The notes below the pieces were generated by a model, which saw nothing but the letters and a program-made list of their open reading frames with translations, had not been told where the DNA came from and did no database searches. A stretch of DNA of 64,000 bases, taken from NCBI RefSeq assembly GCF_020708045.1, contig NZ_JAJFES010000002.1:248001-312000 (forward strand). The letters run 5' to 3'. The stretch is from Massilia sp. IC2-278. Its GTDB lineage: Bacteria; Pseudomonadota; Gammaproteobacteria; Burkholderiales; Burkholderiaceae_D. The position numbers were made by a program, and so were the translations under genes. This document shows positions 46,576 to 55,467 of this stretch, one piece after another. The number at the start of each line of letters is the position of its first letter. Position 1 is the first letter of the stretch.

Positions 46576-48453
46576 TCAGATCTCCACTTGCGTGCCGAGT
46601 TCGATCACCCGGTTGGCCGGGATCTGGTAATAGTCGGCGGCGGCGCGGGCATTGCGCGACATCGCCACGTACAGGTGTTCGCGCCACGGCGCCATGCCGC
46701 CGCCCGGCGCCGAGATCACGGTCTGGCGCGCGATGAAGTACGAGGTTTCCATGTTCTCGAACACCAGGCCAAGCGTGCCGCAATGGGCCATGATGGCCGG
46801 GATGTCCGGCTCGTCCTTGAAGCCGTAATGCACGTTCAGCTGGAAACAGTTGTGGCCCAGCTCGACGATCTGCACCTGCTCCAGCAGCGGCACGAAAGGT
46901 TCCTCGCGGATGTGCACGGTCAGGAACACCACGCGCTCGTGCAGCACCTTGTTGTGGGACAGGTTATGCAGCAGCGCATGCGGCACGCCGTCGCTTTCGC
47001 CGCGCAGGAAAATCGCCGTGCCCGGCACCCGGGTCGGCGGCGCCACGAACAGCGAATCGAGGAAGGCGTCGAGCGGAATCGCGTGCCGTTCCAGGTTCTC
47101 GAACACCAGCTCGCGCCCGCGCTTCCAGGTGAGCATCGCCGTCAGCAGCACCGCGCCCAGCAGCAGCGGGAACCAGCCGCCGTGCAGCAGTTTCAGGGTG
47201 CTGGCCGAGAACAGGGCGATGTCCATCAGCATAAAGAAGCCGGTCGCACCCAGGCATACCCACAGCGGCAGGTGCCAGCGGTAACGGGTAACGAAGAAGG
47301 TCAGCAGGGTCGTGGCCAGCATGGTGGCGGTGACTGCGATGCCGTAGGCGCCGGCCAGGCGGTCCGAGGAACCGAAACCGATCACGGCGATCAGCACGAT
47401 GATCAGTTGCAGCCAGTTCACCGCCGGAATATAGATTTGGCCGATCTCGCTCTCCGAGGTGTGCAGGATGCGCATGCGCGGCAGCAGGCCGAGCATGATG
47501 GCCTGCTTGGTCATCGAATAGGTGCCGGAAATCGTGGCCTGCGAGGCGATCACGGCCGCCATGGTCGACAGGATCACCAGCGGATACACGCTCCAGGTGC
47601 CGAGCTGGTGGAAGAAGGGGTTTTCCACGGCGGTCGGATCGGTGATGAGCAGGCCGCCCTGGCCCAGATAATTCAGGACCAGCGCCGGGAACACGATCAT
47701 GAACCAGGCCACGCGGATCGGCTTCTTGCCGAAGTGGCCCATGTCGGCGTACAGGGCTTCGGCGCCGGTGAGCGCCAGCACCACCGCGCCCAGGGCGACA
47801 AAGGCGATGAACTGGTTTTCCATGACGAAGCGCGCCGCATGCAGCGGGTTCAGCGCTTCCAGGATCACCGGGGCCTTGGCAATGTTGATCACGCCCATGA
47901 TGGCCAGCGCGGCGAACCAGACGATCATCACCGGGCCGAACCAGCGCCCGATGCCGGCGGTGCCGTGGCGCTGCAGGCTGTACAGGCCGACCAGCACCAC
48001 CACCGCCATCGGCACCACATAGTGCGACAGCGCCGGCGTGGCCACTTCCAGGCCCTCGATGGCGCCGAGCACGGAAATCGCGGGCGTGATCACGCTGTCG
48101 CCATAGAACATGGTAGCGCCGAACACGCCGATCACCATCAGCGGATAGTGCCAGCGCGAGGTGCGCGTGACGGAATTCAGGGCCAGGGCCATCAGCGCCA
48201 TGATCCCACCCTCGCCGCGGTTGTCGGCGCGCAGCACGAGCGTAACGTATTTCAGCGAGACGATCAGAGTCAGCCCCCAGAAGATCAGGGAAATGATGCC
48301 GAGCAGGTTGGGGGTGTTCAGCGCGAGGCCGTGGGTGGGGTCGAAGATGGTCTTGAGGGTGTACAGCGGGCTGGTACCGATATCGCCGTAGACGATGCCA
48401 ATGGCAGCCAGCGTCGTTGCCGCCAGGCTGCTTTTGTTATTTTGCGACGTCAA
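46576..48453 (-). CDS. kup: potassium uptake protein Kup
   Basis: A 625-residue K+/H+ symporter with 12 membrane helices and a cytosolic C-terminal domain. The start LAAIGIVYGDIGTSPLYTLK and the following RADNRGEGGIMALMAL are diagnostic of Kup. The start seems to be TTG 48453, because no ATG or GTG occurs in frame further up and the protein begins with the typical T-S-Q-N-N-K-S-S-L. A four-codon ORF, ATG GTG CAA TCT TGA, overlaps this TTG in another frame. It is divergent from rarD. Confidence 0.92.
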   Translation of the reverse strand: MTSQNNKSSLAATTLAAIGIVYGDIGTSPLYTLKTIFDPTHGLALNTPNLLGIISLIFWGLTLIVSLKYVTLVLRADNRGEGGIMALMALALNSVTRTSRWHYPLMVIGVFGATMFYGDSVITPAISVLGAIEGLEVATPALSHYVVPMAVVVLVGLYSLQRHGTAGIGRWFGPVMIVWFAALAIMGVINIAKAPVILEALNPLHAARFVMENQFIAFVALGAVVLALTGAEALYADMGHFGKKPIRVAWFMIVFPALVLNYLGQGGLLITDPTAVENPFFHQLGTWSVYPLVILSTMAAVIASQATISGTYSMTKQAIMLGLLPRMRILHTSESEIGQIYIPAVNWLQLIIVLIAVIGFGSSDRLAGAYGIAVTATMLATTLLTFFVTRYRWHLPLWVCLGATGFFMLMDIALFSASTLKLLHGGWFPLLLGAVLLTAMLTWKRGRELVFENLERHAIPLDAFLDSLFVAPPTRVPGTAIFLRGESDGVPHALLHNLSHNKVLHERVVFLTVHIREEPFVPLLEQVQIVELGHNCFQLNVHYGFKDEPDIPAIMAHCGTLGLVFENMETSYFIARQTVISAPGGGMAPWREHLYVAMSRNARAAADYYQIPANRVIELGTQVEI

Positions 48454-48695
48454 GATTGCACCATATTGTTGTTCTGGTGCGGCGCACCATAAAATAACGA
48501 CAAGGAAATTGCAAGCAGAATCAAGCGGCTCGGCCTACCCTGGCGCGGAGTGTTGCAAGTTTGCCTGAAGCGACAGGGAATGGTCGCGCGTTAGCCTCGT
48601 ATGGTGGCCAGTATGGTGGCCAAAACGGGGCGCCTCCGGCAAGCGTTCCGGACTTCGCCGATAATGCTGGACTGGCAACTCTTCTCCCCTATTCC

Positions 48696-49610
48696 ATGCG
48701 TACCGGCGTCCTTTCTGCTGCCCTGGCCTTCCTGTGCTGGGGCCTGTTCCCTTTGTATTTCCATGCCGTGCGCGAAGTGCCGTCCATGCAGATCCTGGCG
48801 CACCGCATGCTGTGGTCGCTTGCCTTTTTGCTGGTGGTGCTGGCCCTGCGCCGGCAATGGGCCTGGCTGAACCAGGTGCGCCAGCCGCGCGTGTTCGGCA
48901 GTTTCGTTGCCTCGGCATTCTTGCTGAGCGCGAACTGGCTGCTGTATATCTGGGCCGTGAACAATGGCCACGTGATCGAAGCCAGCCTCGGCTACTTCAT
49001 CAATCCGCTGGTGAACATCATGTTCGGCTACCTGCTCCTGAAGGAACGCCTGCGCCGCGTGCAGTGGATCGCGATCGGCATCGCCGCCCTGGGCGTGGCC
49101 TGGCTGACCTGGCAATCGGGTTCGGTGCCCTGGATCGCCCTGTGCCTGGCGGCCTCGTTCGGCGCCTACGGCCTGCTGCGCAAGACGGCGGCGCTCGGCG
49201 CGCTGGAAGGCTTGTCGTTCGAGACCATGGTGCTGTTCCCGATCGCGGCGATCTACGTCGGCTGGCTGACGCTGCATGGCGAGAATGCCTTCCTGACGAC
49301 CACGTCCGACACCACGCGCTGGCTGCTGATCGCCTCGGGTCCGATCACGGCGATCCCGCTGCTGCTGTTCGCCAGCGGCGCGCGCCAGATTCCGCTGTCC
49401 ATCCTCGGCCTGCTGCAATACCTGGCGCCGACCATCCAGTTCCTGCTCGGCGTGCTGCTGTTCAAGGAAGCGTTCACGGCCGACCGCCTGGTGGGCTTTG
49501 CCCTGATCTGGGCGGCGCTGGGGCTGTTCGCCGGCGAGGGATTGCTGCAACGTGGGCGAAGCGCGGCCCAGCCTGTGTCCGGCCCGGCAGCGGCGAAAGA
49601 ATCGCGATAA
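48696..49610 (+). CDS. rarD: EamA-type transporter RarD
   Basis: A 304-residue inner-membrane protein with ten helices. AFLCWGLFPLYFHAVREVPSM and LLSANWLLYIWAVNNGHVIE followed by SLGYFINPL are the RarD signature. RarD homologues are often called chloramphenicol-sensitive proteins; the physiological substrate is not settled. ATG 48696 gives the standard start MRTGVLSAALAF; the frame runs to 48561 without a plausible leader. A 12-bp direct repeat (GTATGGTGGCC twice) lies near 48600 in the leader region. Confidence 0.9.
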   Translation: MRTGVLSAALAFLCWGLFPLYFHAVREVPSMQILAHRMLWSLAFLLVVLALRRQWAWLNQVRQPRVFGSFVASAFLLSANWLLYIWAVNNGHVIEASLGYFINPLVNIMFGYLLLKERLRRVQWIAIGIAALGVAWLTWQSGSVPWIALCLAASFGAYGLLRKTAALGALEGLSFETMVLFPIAAIYVGWLTLHGENAFLTTTSDTTRWLLIASGPITAIPLLLFASGARQIPLSILGLLQYLAPTIQFLLGVLLFKEAFTADRLVGFALIWAALGLFAGEGLLQRGRSAAQPVSGPAAAKESR

Positions 49611-49674
49611 AGGCTGTCTGTCGGACCGCTTCTATCGTATCCTGTGCACCTTGATTTCATAACAGTTACTAAAG

Positions 49675-51342
49675 ATGGCAAATTACGTCTACACCATGAA
49701 CCGCGTGGGCAAAATCGTCCCGCCGAAACGCCAAATCCTGAAAGACATTTCGCTGTCGTTCTTCCCAGGTGCGAAGATCGGCGTGCTGGGCCTGAACGGC
49801 TCCGGTAAATCGACCCTGCTGAAGATCATGGCCGGCATCGACACCGACATCCAGGGCGAAGCACGCCCGATGCCGGGCCTGAACATCGGCTACCTGCCGC
49901 AGGAACCCCAGCTCGATCCGGAAAAAACCGTGCGCCAGGAAGTCGAATCCGGCCTGGGTGAAGCCTTCGAGGCGCAAGCCAAGCTGGAAGCCGTGTACGC
50001 CGCCTATGCCGAGGAAGACGCCGACTTCGACGCCCTCGCCAAGGAACAGGAGCGCCTGGAGTCGATCATCGCCGCGGCCGACGGCGGCAACCTGAACCTG
50101 CAAATGGAAATGGCCGCCGACGCACTGCGCCTGCCGCCGTGGGACGCGAAGATCGGCGTGCTGTCGGGTGGCGAGAAGCGCCGCGTGGCGCTGTGCAAGC
50201 TGCTGCTGAGTAAGCCGGACATGCTGCTGCTCGACGAACCGACCAACCACCTGGACGCCGAATCGGTCGAGTGGCTGGAACAATTCCTGCTGCGCTTCCC
50301 GGGCACCGTGGTCGGCATCACCCACGACCGCTACTTCCTCGACAACGCCGCCGAATGGATCCTGGAACTGGACCGCGGTTCGGGCATTCCATGGAAGGGC
50401 AACTACTCGTCCTGGCTGGACCAGAAACAGGCGCGCCTGAAGCAGGAAGAAGCGACCGAATCGGCACGCCAGAAAGCCCTGCAGAAGGAACTCGAATGGT
50501 CGCGCCAGAATCCGAAGGCGCGCCAGGCCAAGTCGAAAGCCCGCCTGGCCCGCTTCAACGAGCTGAGCGAATACGAATACCAGAAGCGCAACGAGACCCA
50601 GGAGATCTTCATTCCTGTGGCCGAGCGCCTGGGCAACGAAGTCATCGAATTCAAGAACGTCTCGAAGGCCTTCGGCGACCGCCTGCTGCTCGACAACGTG
50701 TCGTTCACCGTGCCGCCGGGCGCGATCGTGGGCATCATCGGCCCGAACGGCGCCGGTAAGTCGACCCTGTTCAAGATGATCGCCGGCCGCGAACAGCCGG
50801 ACAGCGGCGAAGTCGTGATCGGCAAGACCGCCAAGGTCTCGCTGGTCGACCAGCACCGCGACGACCTGGCCAACAACAAGACCGTGTTCGAAGACGTCAC
50901 CGGCGGCGCCGACATGCTGAGCGTCGGCCGCTTCGAGATGCCGTCGCGCGCTTATCTCGGCCGCTTCAACTTCAAGGGTTCGGACCAGCAGAAAGTGGTC
51001 GGCAACCTGTCGGGTGGCGAACGCGGCCGCCTGCACCTGGCCAAGACCCTGCTGCAAGGCGGCAACGTCCTGCTGCTGGACGAACCGTCGAACGACCTGG
51101 ACGTGGAAACCCTGCGCGCGCTGGAAGACGCCCTGCTGGAATTCGCCGGCAGCGTGATGGTCATTTCCCACGATCGCTGGTTCCTCGACCGTATCGCAAC
51201 CCACATCCTGGCCTTCGAAGGCAATTCCCAGGTTACCTTCTTCGACGGTAACTACCAGGAATACGAAGCCGACAAGAAGAAACGCCTGGGTGAAGAAGGC
51301 GCCAAGCCGAAGCGGATTCGCTACAAGCCGCTGACGACCTGA
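49675..51342 (+). CDS. ettA: energy-dependent translational throttle protein EttA
   Basis: A 555-residue ABC-F ATPase with two nucleotide-binding domains and no membrane part. Walker A motifs are GLNGSGKSTLLK and GPNGAGKSTLFK, signature motifs LSGGEKRRVALCKLL and LSGGERGRLHLAKTL. The arm in domain 1 and the P-site linker (about 240-310, rich in Arg/Lys) match EttA, which binds the ribosomal E site and gates initiation according to ATP/ADP. The length equals E. coli EttA. A terminator follows at 51366. Confidence 0.97.
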   Translation: MANYVYTMNRVGKIVPPKRQILKDISLSFFPGAKIGVLGLNGSGKSTLLKIMAGIDTDIQGEARPMPGLNIGYLPQEPQLDPEKTVRQEVESGLGEAFEAQAKLEAVYAAYAEEDADFDALAKEQERLESIIAAADGGNLNLQMEMAADALRLPPWDAKIGVLSGGEKRRVALCKLLLSKPDMLLLDEPTNHLDAESVEWLEQFLLRFPGTVVGITHDRYFLDNAAEWILELDRGSGIPWKGNYSSWLDQKQARLKQEEATESARQKALQKELEWSRQNPKARQAKSKARLARFNELSEYEYQKRNETQEIFIPVAERLGNEVIEFKNVSKAFGDRLLLDNVSFTVPPGAIVGIIGPNGAGKSTLFKMIAGREQPDSGEVVIGKTAKVSLVDQHRDDLANNKTVFEDVTGGADMLSVGRFEMPSRAYLGRFNFKGSDQQKVVGNLSGGERGRLHLAKTLLQGGNVLLLDEPSNDLDVETLRALEDALLEFAGSVMVISHDRWFLDRIATHILAFEGNSQVTFFDGNYQEYEADKKKRLGEEGAKPKRIRYKPLTT

Positions 51343-51365
51343 TCGTTCGTCGACATCGCCAGGAA

Positions 51366-51398
51366 CCCCAGCCGCCGCGAGGCCGCTGGGGTTTTTTC
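51366..51398 (+). terminator. rho-independent terminator of ettA
   Basis: CCCCAGCCGCCGCGAGGCCG then CTGGGG forms a hairpin with a run of T, just after the stop. Confidence 0.85.
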
Positions 51399-51540
51399 AT
51401 GTTCGCGCGTGCTTTTCTTTTACGCGCGGAAATGGATCGCGGTCGAAAAAATTCCGTGTGTAGAATCGCCCATTGATGAGGATTCTGGCCCCGCGCCATT
51501 TTGCGCCGATCGACCTGGCGACCACCTGCGATTGGCCTGC

Positions 51541-51577
51541 TTATTGGCTCCCTTATTGGCCCCCCTTATTGGCCCCC
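51541..51577. repeat. three direct repeats before the RAYT gene
   Basis: TTATTGGCTCCC, TTATTGGCCCCCC and TTATTGGCCCCC occur in tandem, ending 5 nt before the RAYT ATG. They occupy the position of the ribosome-binding site, which is otherwise absent. Confidence 0.8.
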
Positions 51578-51582
51578 TATCC

Positions 51583-52131
51583 ATGACAGACTACCGCGAC
51601 AACCGGGTCCCCGGCGGGACCTTCTTCTTCACGGTTCGCCTGCTGGACCGTGGCAGCTCCCTGCTGACGGACCATATCTCGGCTTTCGGCGACGCCATCC
51701 GCCAGGCACGCGTGCGCAAACCCTTCCACGTCGACGCCTGGGTCGTGCTACCCGACCATGCGCATGCCATGTGGACCTTGCCGCCGGGCGACCACGACTG
51801 TTCGAGCCGCTGGCGAGCGGTGAAGATCGCGTTTTCGAAGGCGCTGCGCAAGTCGCTGGTAACAAACTCTCCCGATGGCGCGATCTGGGAACGCCAGTAC
51901 CAGCAGTTCCGGGTGCAGGACGAGACCCAGTATGCGGCGCTGATCGACTACATGCACACCAATCCGATGCGCCATGGCCTGTGCGAAAAGGTAGCCGACT
52001 GGCCGTGGTCATCCCTGCACCGCTTCATGTCGTCCGGCTTCGCGGAGCCGGACCCGGCCGTGCTGCCGCCCTGGACGCGCAGTTTCGTGCATCCCGGCGC
52101 CGGTCCCTTGCAGTTCGGAGCGCCGGTTTAA
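51583..52131 (+). CDS. REP-associated tyrosine transposase (RAYT)
   Basis: A 182-residue Y1 transposase-like protein of the IS200/IS605 superfamily. The metal-binding HxH is HAH at 59-61 (LPDHAHAMWTLPPGD), and the catalytic Tyr is probably Tyr123 in IDYMHTNPMRHGL. GGTFFFTVRLLDRGSSLL at the start and DWPWSSLHRFM near the end match the RAYT group. These enzymes cut and join single-stranded REP hairpins and are thought to spread REP sequences. The gene is followed within 10 nt by a REP, and seven other REP loci are in the window. ATG 51583 begins the domain. It seems intact. Confidence 0.92.
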   Translation: MTDYRDNRVPGGTFFFTVRLLDRGSSLLTDHISAFGDAIRQARVRKPFHVDAWVVLPDHAHAMWTLPPGDHDCSSRWRAVKIAFSKALRKSLVTNSPDGAIWERQYQQFRVQDETQYAALIDYMHTNPMRHGLCEKVADWPWSSLHRFMSSGFAEPDPAVLPPWTRSFVHPGAGPLQFGAPV

Positions 52132-52137
52132 CAGACA

Positions 52138-52178
52138 TGCGTAGGGTGGGCCGGGCCGCGCAAGGCACGCCTTACGGT
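52138..52178. repeat. REP element directly after the RAYT gene
   Basis: TGCGTAGGGTGGGCCGGGCC continuing to GCCTTACGG. Identical over 28 bases to 37762-37789. The second half of the usual palindrome is shortened here. Confidence 0.8.
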
Positions 52179-52215
52179 TGAGACAACTGACCGGGTTCAA
52201 CGCTCGGCATCAATA

Positions 52216-52241
52216 GAAAAGGGCCCCGCAGGGCCCTTTTA
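52216..52241. terminator. bidirectional terminator
   Basis: AAAAGGGCCC CGCA GGGCCCTTTT, a perfect 10-bp stem with A run and T run, between the RAYT/REP and the convergent outer-membrane protein gene. Confidence 0.85.
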
Positions 52242-52277
52242 CACACACTCTCGGAACAAGCAATCGTCAGCGATCGC

Positions 52278-52853
52278 TTAGAAGGTGTACTTCGCGCCGA
52301 TGGTCACGACGTCCGGCTTCGGACCGAAGTCCTGTTTCTTGCCGAAGCGTTCGTATTCGGCGATCAGCGCGACCTGCTGGTTCACGTTGTACTGCATGCC
52401 CAGTGCACCGTAGGCGCCGTTGTCGCTGACTTTGCGGTTCAGGCCGGCGGTAGCCGATTCCATTTCAGCCTTGGTGTGGGTCACGCCCAGCTTGCCATAG
52501 ACTGCGAACTTGTCGTTCAGGGCCTTGGTCGCCTTGCCGGCGATGTAGGCGTTGTAGCCATCGGCTTCCGTGCGGGCGTTCACGCCGTTGAACGTGTAGT
52601 TGGCGCCGGCCTTGCGGAAGTCGGTGTAGCCGGCTTCGACGCCGAAGTTCTCGGTCAGCTCGGCGCCGCCGAAGATCTTGCCCGAGAAGCGGTAGCCGTC
52701 GGTGTCGTTGATGGTGGCGCCTGGAACATAGTATTCACGGTCAGCACCCGACACGCCGACGCCGACGTAAGGGCGTGGGGTGATGGTGGTCTGGGCCTGG
52801 GCGGCGGTGATGGTAGCAGCGCCTGCGATCAGTGCAAAAATCAGCTTTTTCAT
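52278..52853 (-). CDS. outer-membrane beta-barrel protein
   Basis: A 191-residue porin-like protein. The signal peptide KKLIFALIAGAATITAAQAQ is followed by alternating amphipathic strands typical of an 8-stranded OmpA/OmpX-like barrel (RPYVGVGVSG, NFGVEAGYTDF, KFAVYGKLGVTHTK, VALIAEYERFG) and a C-terminal aromatic ending AKYTF that fits BAM recognition. AAAGGA precedes ATG 52853. No function can be given beyond barrel protein. The 180 bases upstream are AT-rich and carry its promoter. Confidence 0.85.
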   Translation of the reverse strand: MKKLIFALIAGAATITAAQAQTTITPRPYVGVGVSGADREYYVPGATINDTDGYRFSGKIFGGAELTENFGVEAGYTDFRKAGANYTFNGVNARTEADGYNAYIAGKATKALNDKFAVYGKLGVTHTKAEMESATAGLNRKVSDNGAYGALGMQYNVNQQVALIAEYERFGKKQDFGPKPDVVTIGAKYTF

Positions 52854-53034
52854 TGCGAATCCTTTTCACATATTAGTCTGGTTCGCCATTCATCTTGAAT
52901 CGCGATGAGTCCAAGATAGCACTGGTCAAAAGGATAAGGCAGTGTGAATCCCGTAAGAACTGTAATCAAATGTAACATAACTGACCAATGGTTCAGTTAT
53001 TTTTGACGACAAAATGACGCCTGAAGCCGTCAAA

Positions 53035-53631
53035 TTAAACGACGTACCTGAAGGTTAAATTCAGGCGCGCTCCTATGGTGCGTGCCGATTTATTGATGCC
53101 GTGGAGCCAGTTGCTCTGCAGCTTTCCACTCATCAATAACAGGCTGCCATCATGCAGGTCGAGCTTGACTGTCCGTTTGTTGCGTTTATGCCGCAAAACG
53201 AAGCTGCGTGTGGCGCCATAGCTGAGCGAAGCGATGGCCGGTTCCGGACCCAGTTCCGGTTCGTCGTCGCTGTGCATGCCCATGCTGTCGCGTTCGTTGC
53301 GGTAATAGTTCAGCAACACGCTGTTGAAGCGCACACCGCAGGCCGTTTCGACGGCTGCGCGGATTTCGGCCAGCAAAGGCGTCCAGGGCAGCGGGTCGAG
53401 GCGCAGGCCGGAATAGGTATAGCTGGCGTCGCCATACCAGGCAGTGAGGCGTGGTTGCAGGTGGCGCTTGCCGAACAGGACGATGCTGTCCTGGCGCCAC
53501 GGGGTCTCGGCCAGCAGGCGCGACAGTATCTCGTCGTTGGAATACGGCAGCGGCAGGCGCGCCATCAGGGCCAGCGCGCCATCTTCGATGGGAATGGATG
53601 TGAGCGTACCGGGCGAGTCGAATAAATCCAT
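53035..53631 (-). CDS. alkB: AlkB-type 2-oxoglutarate/Fe(II) dioxygenase
   Basis: A 198-residue DNA/RNA demethylase-like protein. The iron ligands are His120 and Asp122 (MGMHSDDEPELG) and His177 (WLHGI); 2-oxoglutarate would be held by Arg189 and Arg195 in RLNLTFRYVV. RLTAWYGDASYTYSG is the nucleotide-flipping segment typical of the AlkB family in proteobacteria. It reverses alkylation of bases by oxidative dealkylation. ATG 53631 was chosen since the longer frame would begin inside a REP. It may be closer to ALKBH2/3 or the short AlkB type than to E. coli AlkB. Confidence 0.9.
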   Translation of the reverse strand: MDLFDSPGTLTSIPIEDGALALMARLPLPYSNDEILSRLLAETPWRQDSIVLFGKRHLQPRLTAWYGDASYTYSGLRLDPLPWTPLLAEIRAAVETACGVRFNSVLLNYYRNERDSMGMHSDDEPELGPEPAIASLSYGATRSFVLRHKRNKRTVKLDLHDGSLLLMSGKLQSNWLHGINKSARTIGARLNLTFRYVV

Positions 53632-53660
53632 GCAGCACTGTATCCGATCCTGACGCAGCT

Positions 53661-53740
53661 TGGTGGGTTCGAGCCGCACGCGGACCGACCCACCCTACAT
53701 CAGCCGACCATACGTAGGGTGGGTTCTTGAACCCACCACA
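53661..53740. repeat. two REP elements
   Basis: 53661-53698 (TGGTGGGTTCGAGCCGCACG to CCCACCCTAC) is identical to 23046-23083. 53718-53737 is a perfect palindrome GGTGGGTTC TT GAACCCACC, joined to a GTAGGGTGG start. They lie between the AlkB gene and the next minus-strand gene. Confidence 0.9.
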
Positions 53741-53748
53741 AAACAAGC

Positions 53749-54111
53749 TCAGGAATACGCCTCTGCCATCGTCATTACCCTGGGCGTGACGGCAATGCCG
53801 ACATTCCCGAACAGGACATCGATGGCGGCCAGGTTGGCGCTGCACTCCTCGGCCTTCCAGCCCTTGAAGATGTCGGTGCCGTCTTTTTCGAAGTGCAGGT
53901 CGAGCACGTGCCCGCTGTCGCGGTGCGTATAGCGCTTCTGGTAGGTGCCCTTGAAGCCGAGCTCGGTCAATGCGGCCAGCACCGAATGTGGCGGATTGTC
54001 CGGATCGGTGGCCAGGAAGACGCCATAGGTCTTTCCCGGCGGCTTGGCGGCGATGTCGACTTCGTAGATCCCCGGTGCCCTGGTCGTTGCGGTACTCTTC
54101 AAGAACAACAT
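53749..54111 (-). CDS. hypothetical protein
   Basis: A 120-residue soluble protein. It is mixed alpha/beta (PGIYEVDIAAKPPGKTYGVF, then SVLAALTELGFKGTYQKRY, then HVLDLHFEKDGTDIFKGWKA) and has no signal peptide. I do not recognise the family. ATG 54111 has a strong GGAGG 7 nt upstream; the frame upstream to 54159 is less likely. The base composition is normal for the chromosome. Confidence 0.7.
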   Translation of the reverse strand: MLFLKSTATTRAPGIYEVDIAAKPPGKTYGVFLATDPDNPPHSVLAALTELGFKGTYQKRYTHRDSGHVLDLHFEKDGTDIFKGWKAEECSANLAAIDVLFGNVGIAVTPRVMTMAEAYS

Positions 54112-54236
54112 GCTGCCTCCTGCGTCGAAGCCGGCCCGGGCGCGACGCGCACCAGTCACCGTGTATTGACGGAATCAGGCAGCAAGCTTATTGTCGTTTG
54201 ACCGCTTTGTCGATGCATTGAAGCAATAAACTTGCC

Positions 54237-54614
54237 CTACTGCATCAATAACCCAACACTTGCACCGGCCACCAGGGCGCCGCAGGCGAGCATGCCGAGG
54301 ATGAAGCCAAGTTCGCGCTTGGCCGGGTCGCGGTAGTAGCCGAGCGCATACAGCACGCGTGCGCAGCACCACAGCATGCCGCCTGCCGCCGCCCAGGTAT
54401 CGCCCAGGTACCAGGCGCACAGCCACATCGGCACCAGCACCAGCGGCAACTGCTCGAGGGTATTCATTTGCACGCGCTGGCGGCTCTGGAAGGCTTCCGG
54501 CCCGTCCATCGAGGGCGCCGGCACCTTGTAGCGCACGCGCGCCGCGCCGGCCACCACGCCGGTCCAGAAATACACGCCCAACGCGGCCAGCGTGGCCCAG
54601 GCACTCAAATACAT
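54237..54614 (-). CDS. MAPEG family membrane protein
   Basis: A 125-residue protein with four hydrophobic helices. RQRVQMNTLEQLPLVLVPMW is the E-x-x-P-like MAPEG signature (eicosanoid and glutathione metabolism family). AAGGAA precedes ATG 54614. The bacterial members are often glutathione transferases; a role in glutathione chemistry is possible. It starts 19 nt after the stop of the DUF2520 gene and is likely in the same operon. Confidence 0.85.
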   Translation of the reverse strand: MYLSAWATLAALGVYFWTGVVAGAARVRYKVPAPSMDGPEAFQSRQRVQMNTLEQLPLVLVPMWLCAWYLGDTWAAAGGMLWCCARVLYALGYYRDPAKRELGFILGMLACGALVAGASVGLLMQ

Positions 54615-54633
54615 TCGTTTTCCTTGTGTTGAT

Positions 54634-55467
54634 TCAGGGTTGGCCGCGCCGCTTGCGTTCGGCCAATGCGGTCGTGGCCTCGACCAGGGCGTCGTACAGG
54701 TGTCCGGTCGGGGCATCCCAGTTCGATACCGCCGCCTGCTGGCGCGCCACGGTGGCCAGGTCGCCGCGCGCCACCGGGCCGCTCAGGGCCACGGCCGGGC
54801 CGAGCCTGAAGACGTTGGCCAGGCTCTCGCTTGCCAGCGGCTGCGCCAGTTCGCGCGCCACCTGCTCCGGCACGCCGGCCGCCACGTAGGCACGCAGGGC
54901 GGCATCGAGCACCGTCACCAGGTAGTTCGAGGCGAACACGGAGGCGGCATGGTAGACGGTCTTGGCGGCGGCGTCGATCGGGACGAGGCGCGCGCCGATG
55001 GTTTCGAAAGCAGGCGTGAGCAGGGCCAGCGCCCCGGCATCGCCCTCGACGCCGCACCAGGTGCCGGCAAACGCACCCGCCACGCTTTCCGGATCGGCGA
55101 AGCTGCGCACCGGATGCACGCTGGCGACGAGTGCGCCGGCGTCGATGGCGGCCTGCAGTTCACCGGATGACTTGGCGCCGCTGCAGTGGAAGACCACGGC
55201 ATCATTCAGCAGGCCGGCTTCGGCCAGCGCGGCGCAAGTGGGTGCGATCGCATCGTCGCCCACGGCCAGCATCCAGGCTCTGGCCGGACGCAGGTCAGCG
55301 AGGTCGGCCAGTGCACGGCCGGCGCCGATGAAGGCCACGGCTTCCTGCGCACTGTCCAGCGAGCGGGTCAGCACGTCCTGCACGTCAAAAGCGCCGCGCG
55401 CGGCGAACAGGCGGCCGAGCGTGCGCCCGACGTGGCCGGCGCCGACGATGTTCAGCGTTGCGGACAT
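54634..55467 (-). CDS. Rossmann-like DUF2520 protein
   Basis: A 277-residue NAD(P)-binding protein. The nucleotide site is NIVGAGHVGRTLGRLF at the N-terminus, and the C-terminal helical domain is of the 6-phosphogluconate/ketopantoate reductase type (DUF2520; for example KTVYHAASVFASNYLVTVLD). FHCSGAKSSGELQAA and ASVHPVRSFADP are conserved in this group. Substrate unknown. ATG 55467 shares one base with the TGA of the DUF924 gene (TGATG), so they are coupled. The longer frame to 56208 is antisense to, or out of frame with, real genes. Confidence 0.88.
   Translation of the reverse strand: MSATLNIVGAGHVGRTLGRLFAARGAFDVQDVLTRSLDSAQEAVAFIGAGRALADLADLRPARAWMLAVGDDAIAPTCAALAEAGLLNDAVVFHCSGAKSSGELQAAIDAGALVASVHPVRSFADPESVAGAFAGTWCGVEGDAGALALLTPAFETIGARLVPIDAAAKTVYHAASVFASNYLVTVLDAALRAYVAAGVPEQVARELAQPLASESLANVFRLGPAVALSGPVARGDLATVARQQAAVSNWDAPTGHLYDALVEATTALAERKRRGQP

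Noticed and set aside
46552-48492. A 646-codon plus-strand ORF
   Set aside because: Antisense to kup, rich in His/Gln/Arg in the manner of a shadow frame.
53749-54159. GyrI-like or small-molecule binding domain
   Set aside because: No diagnostic motif could be seen; left as hypothetical.
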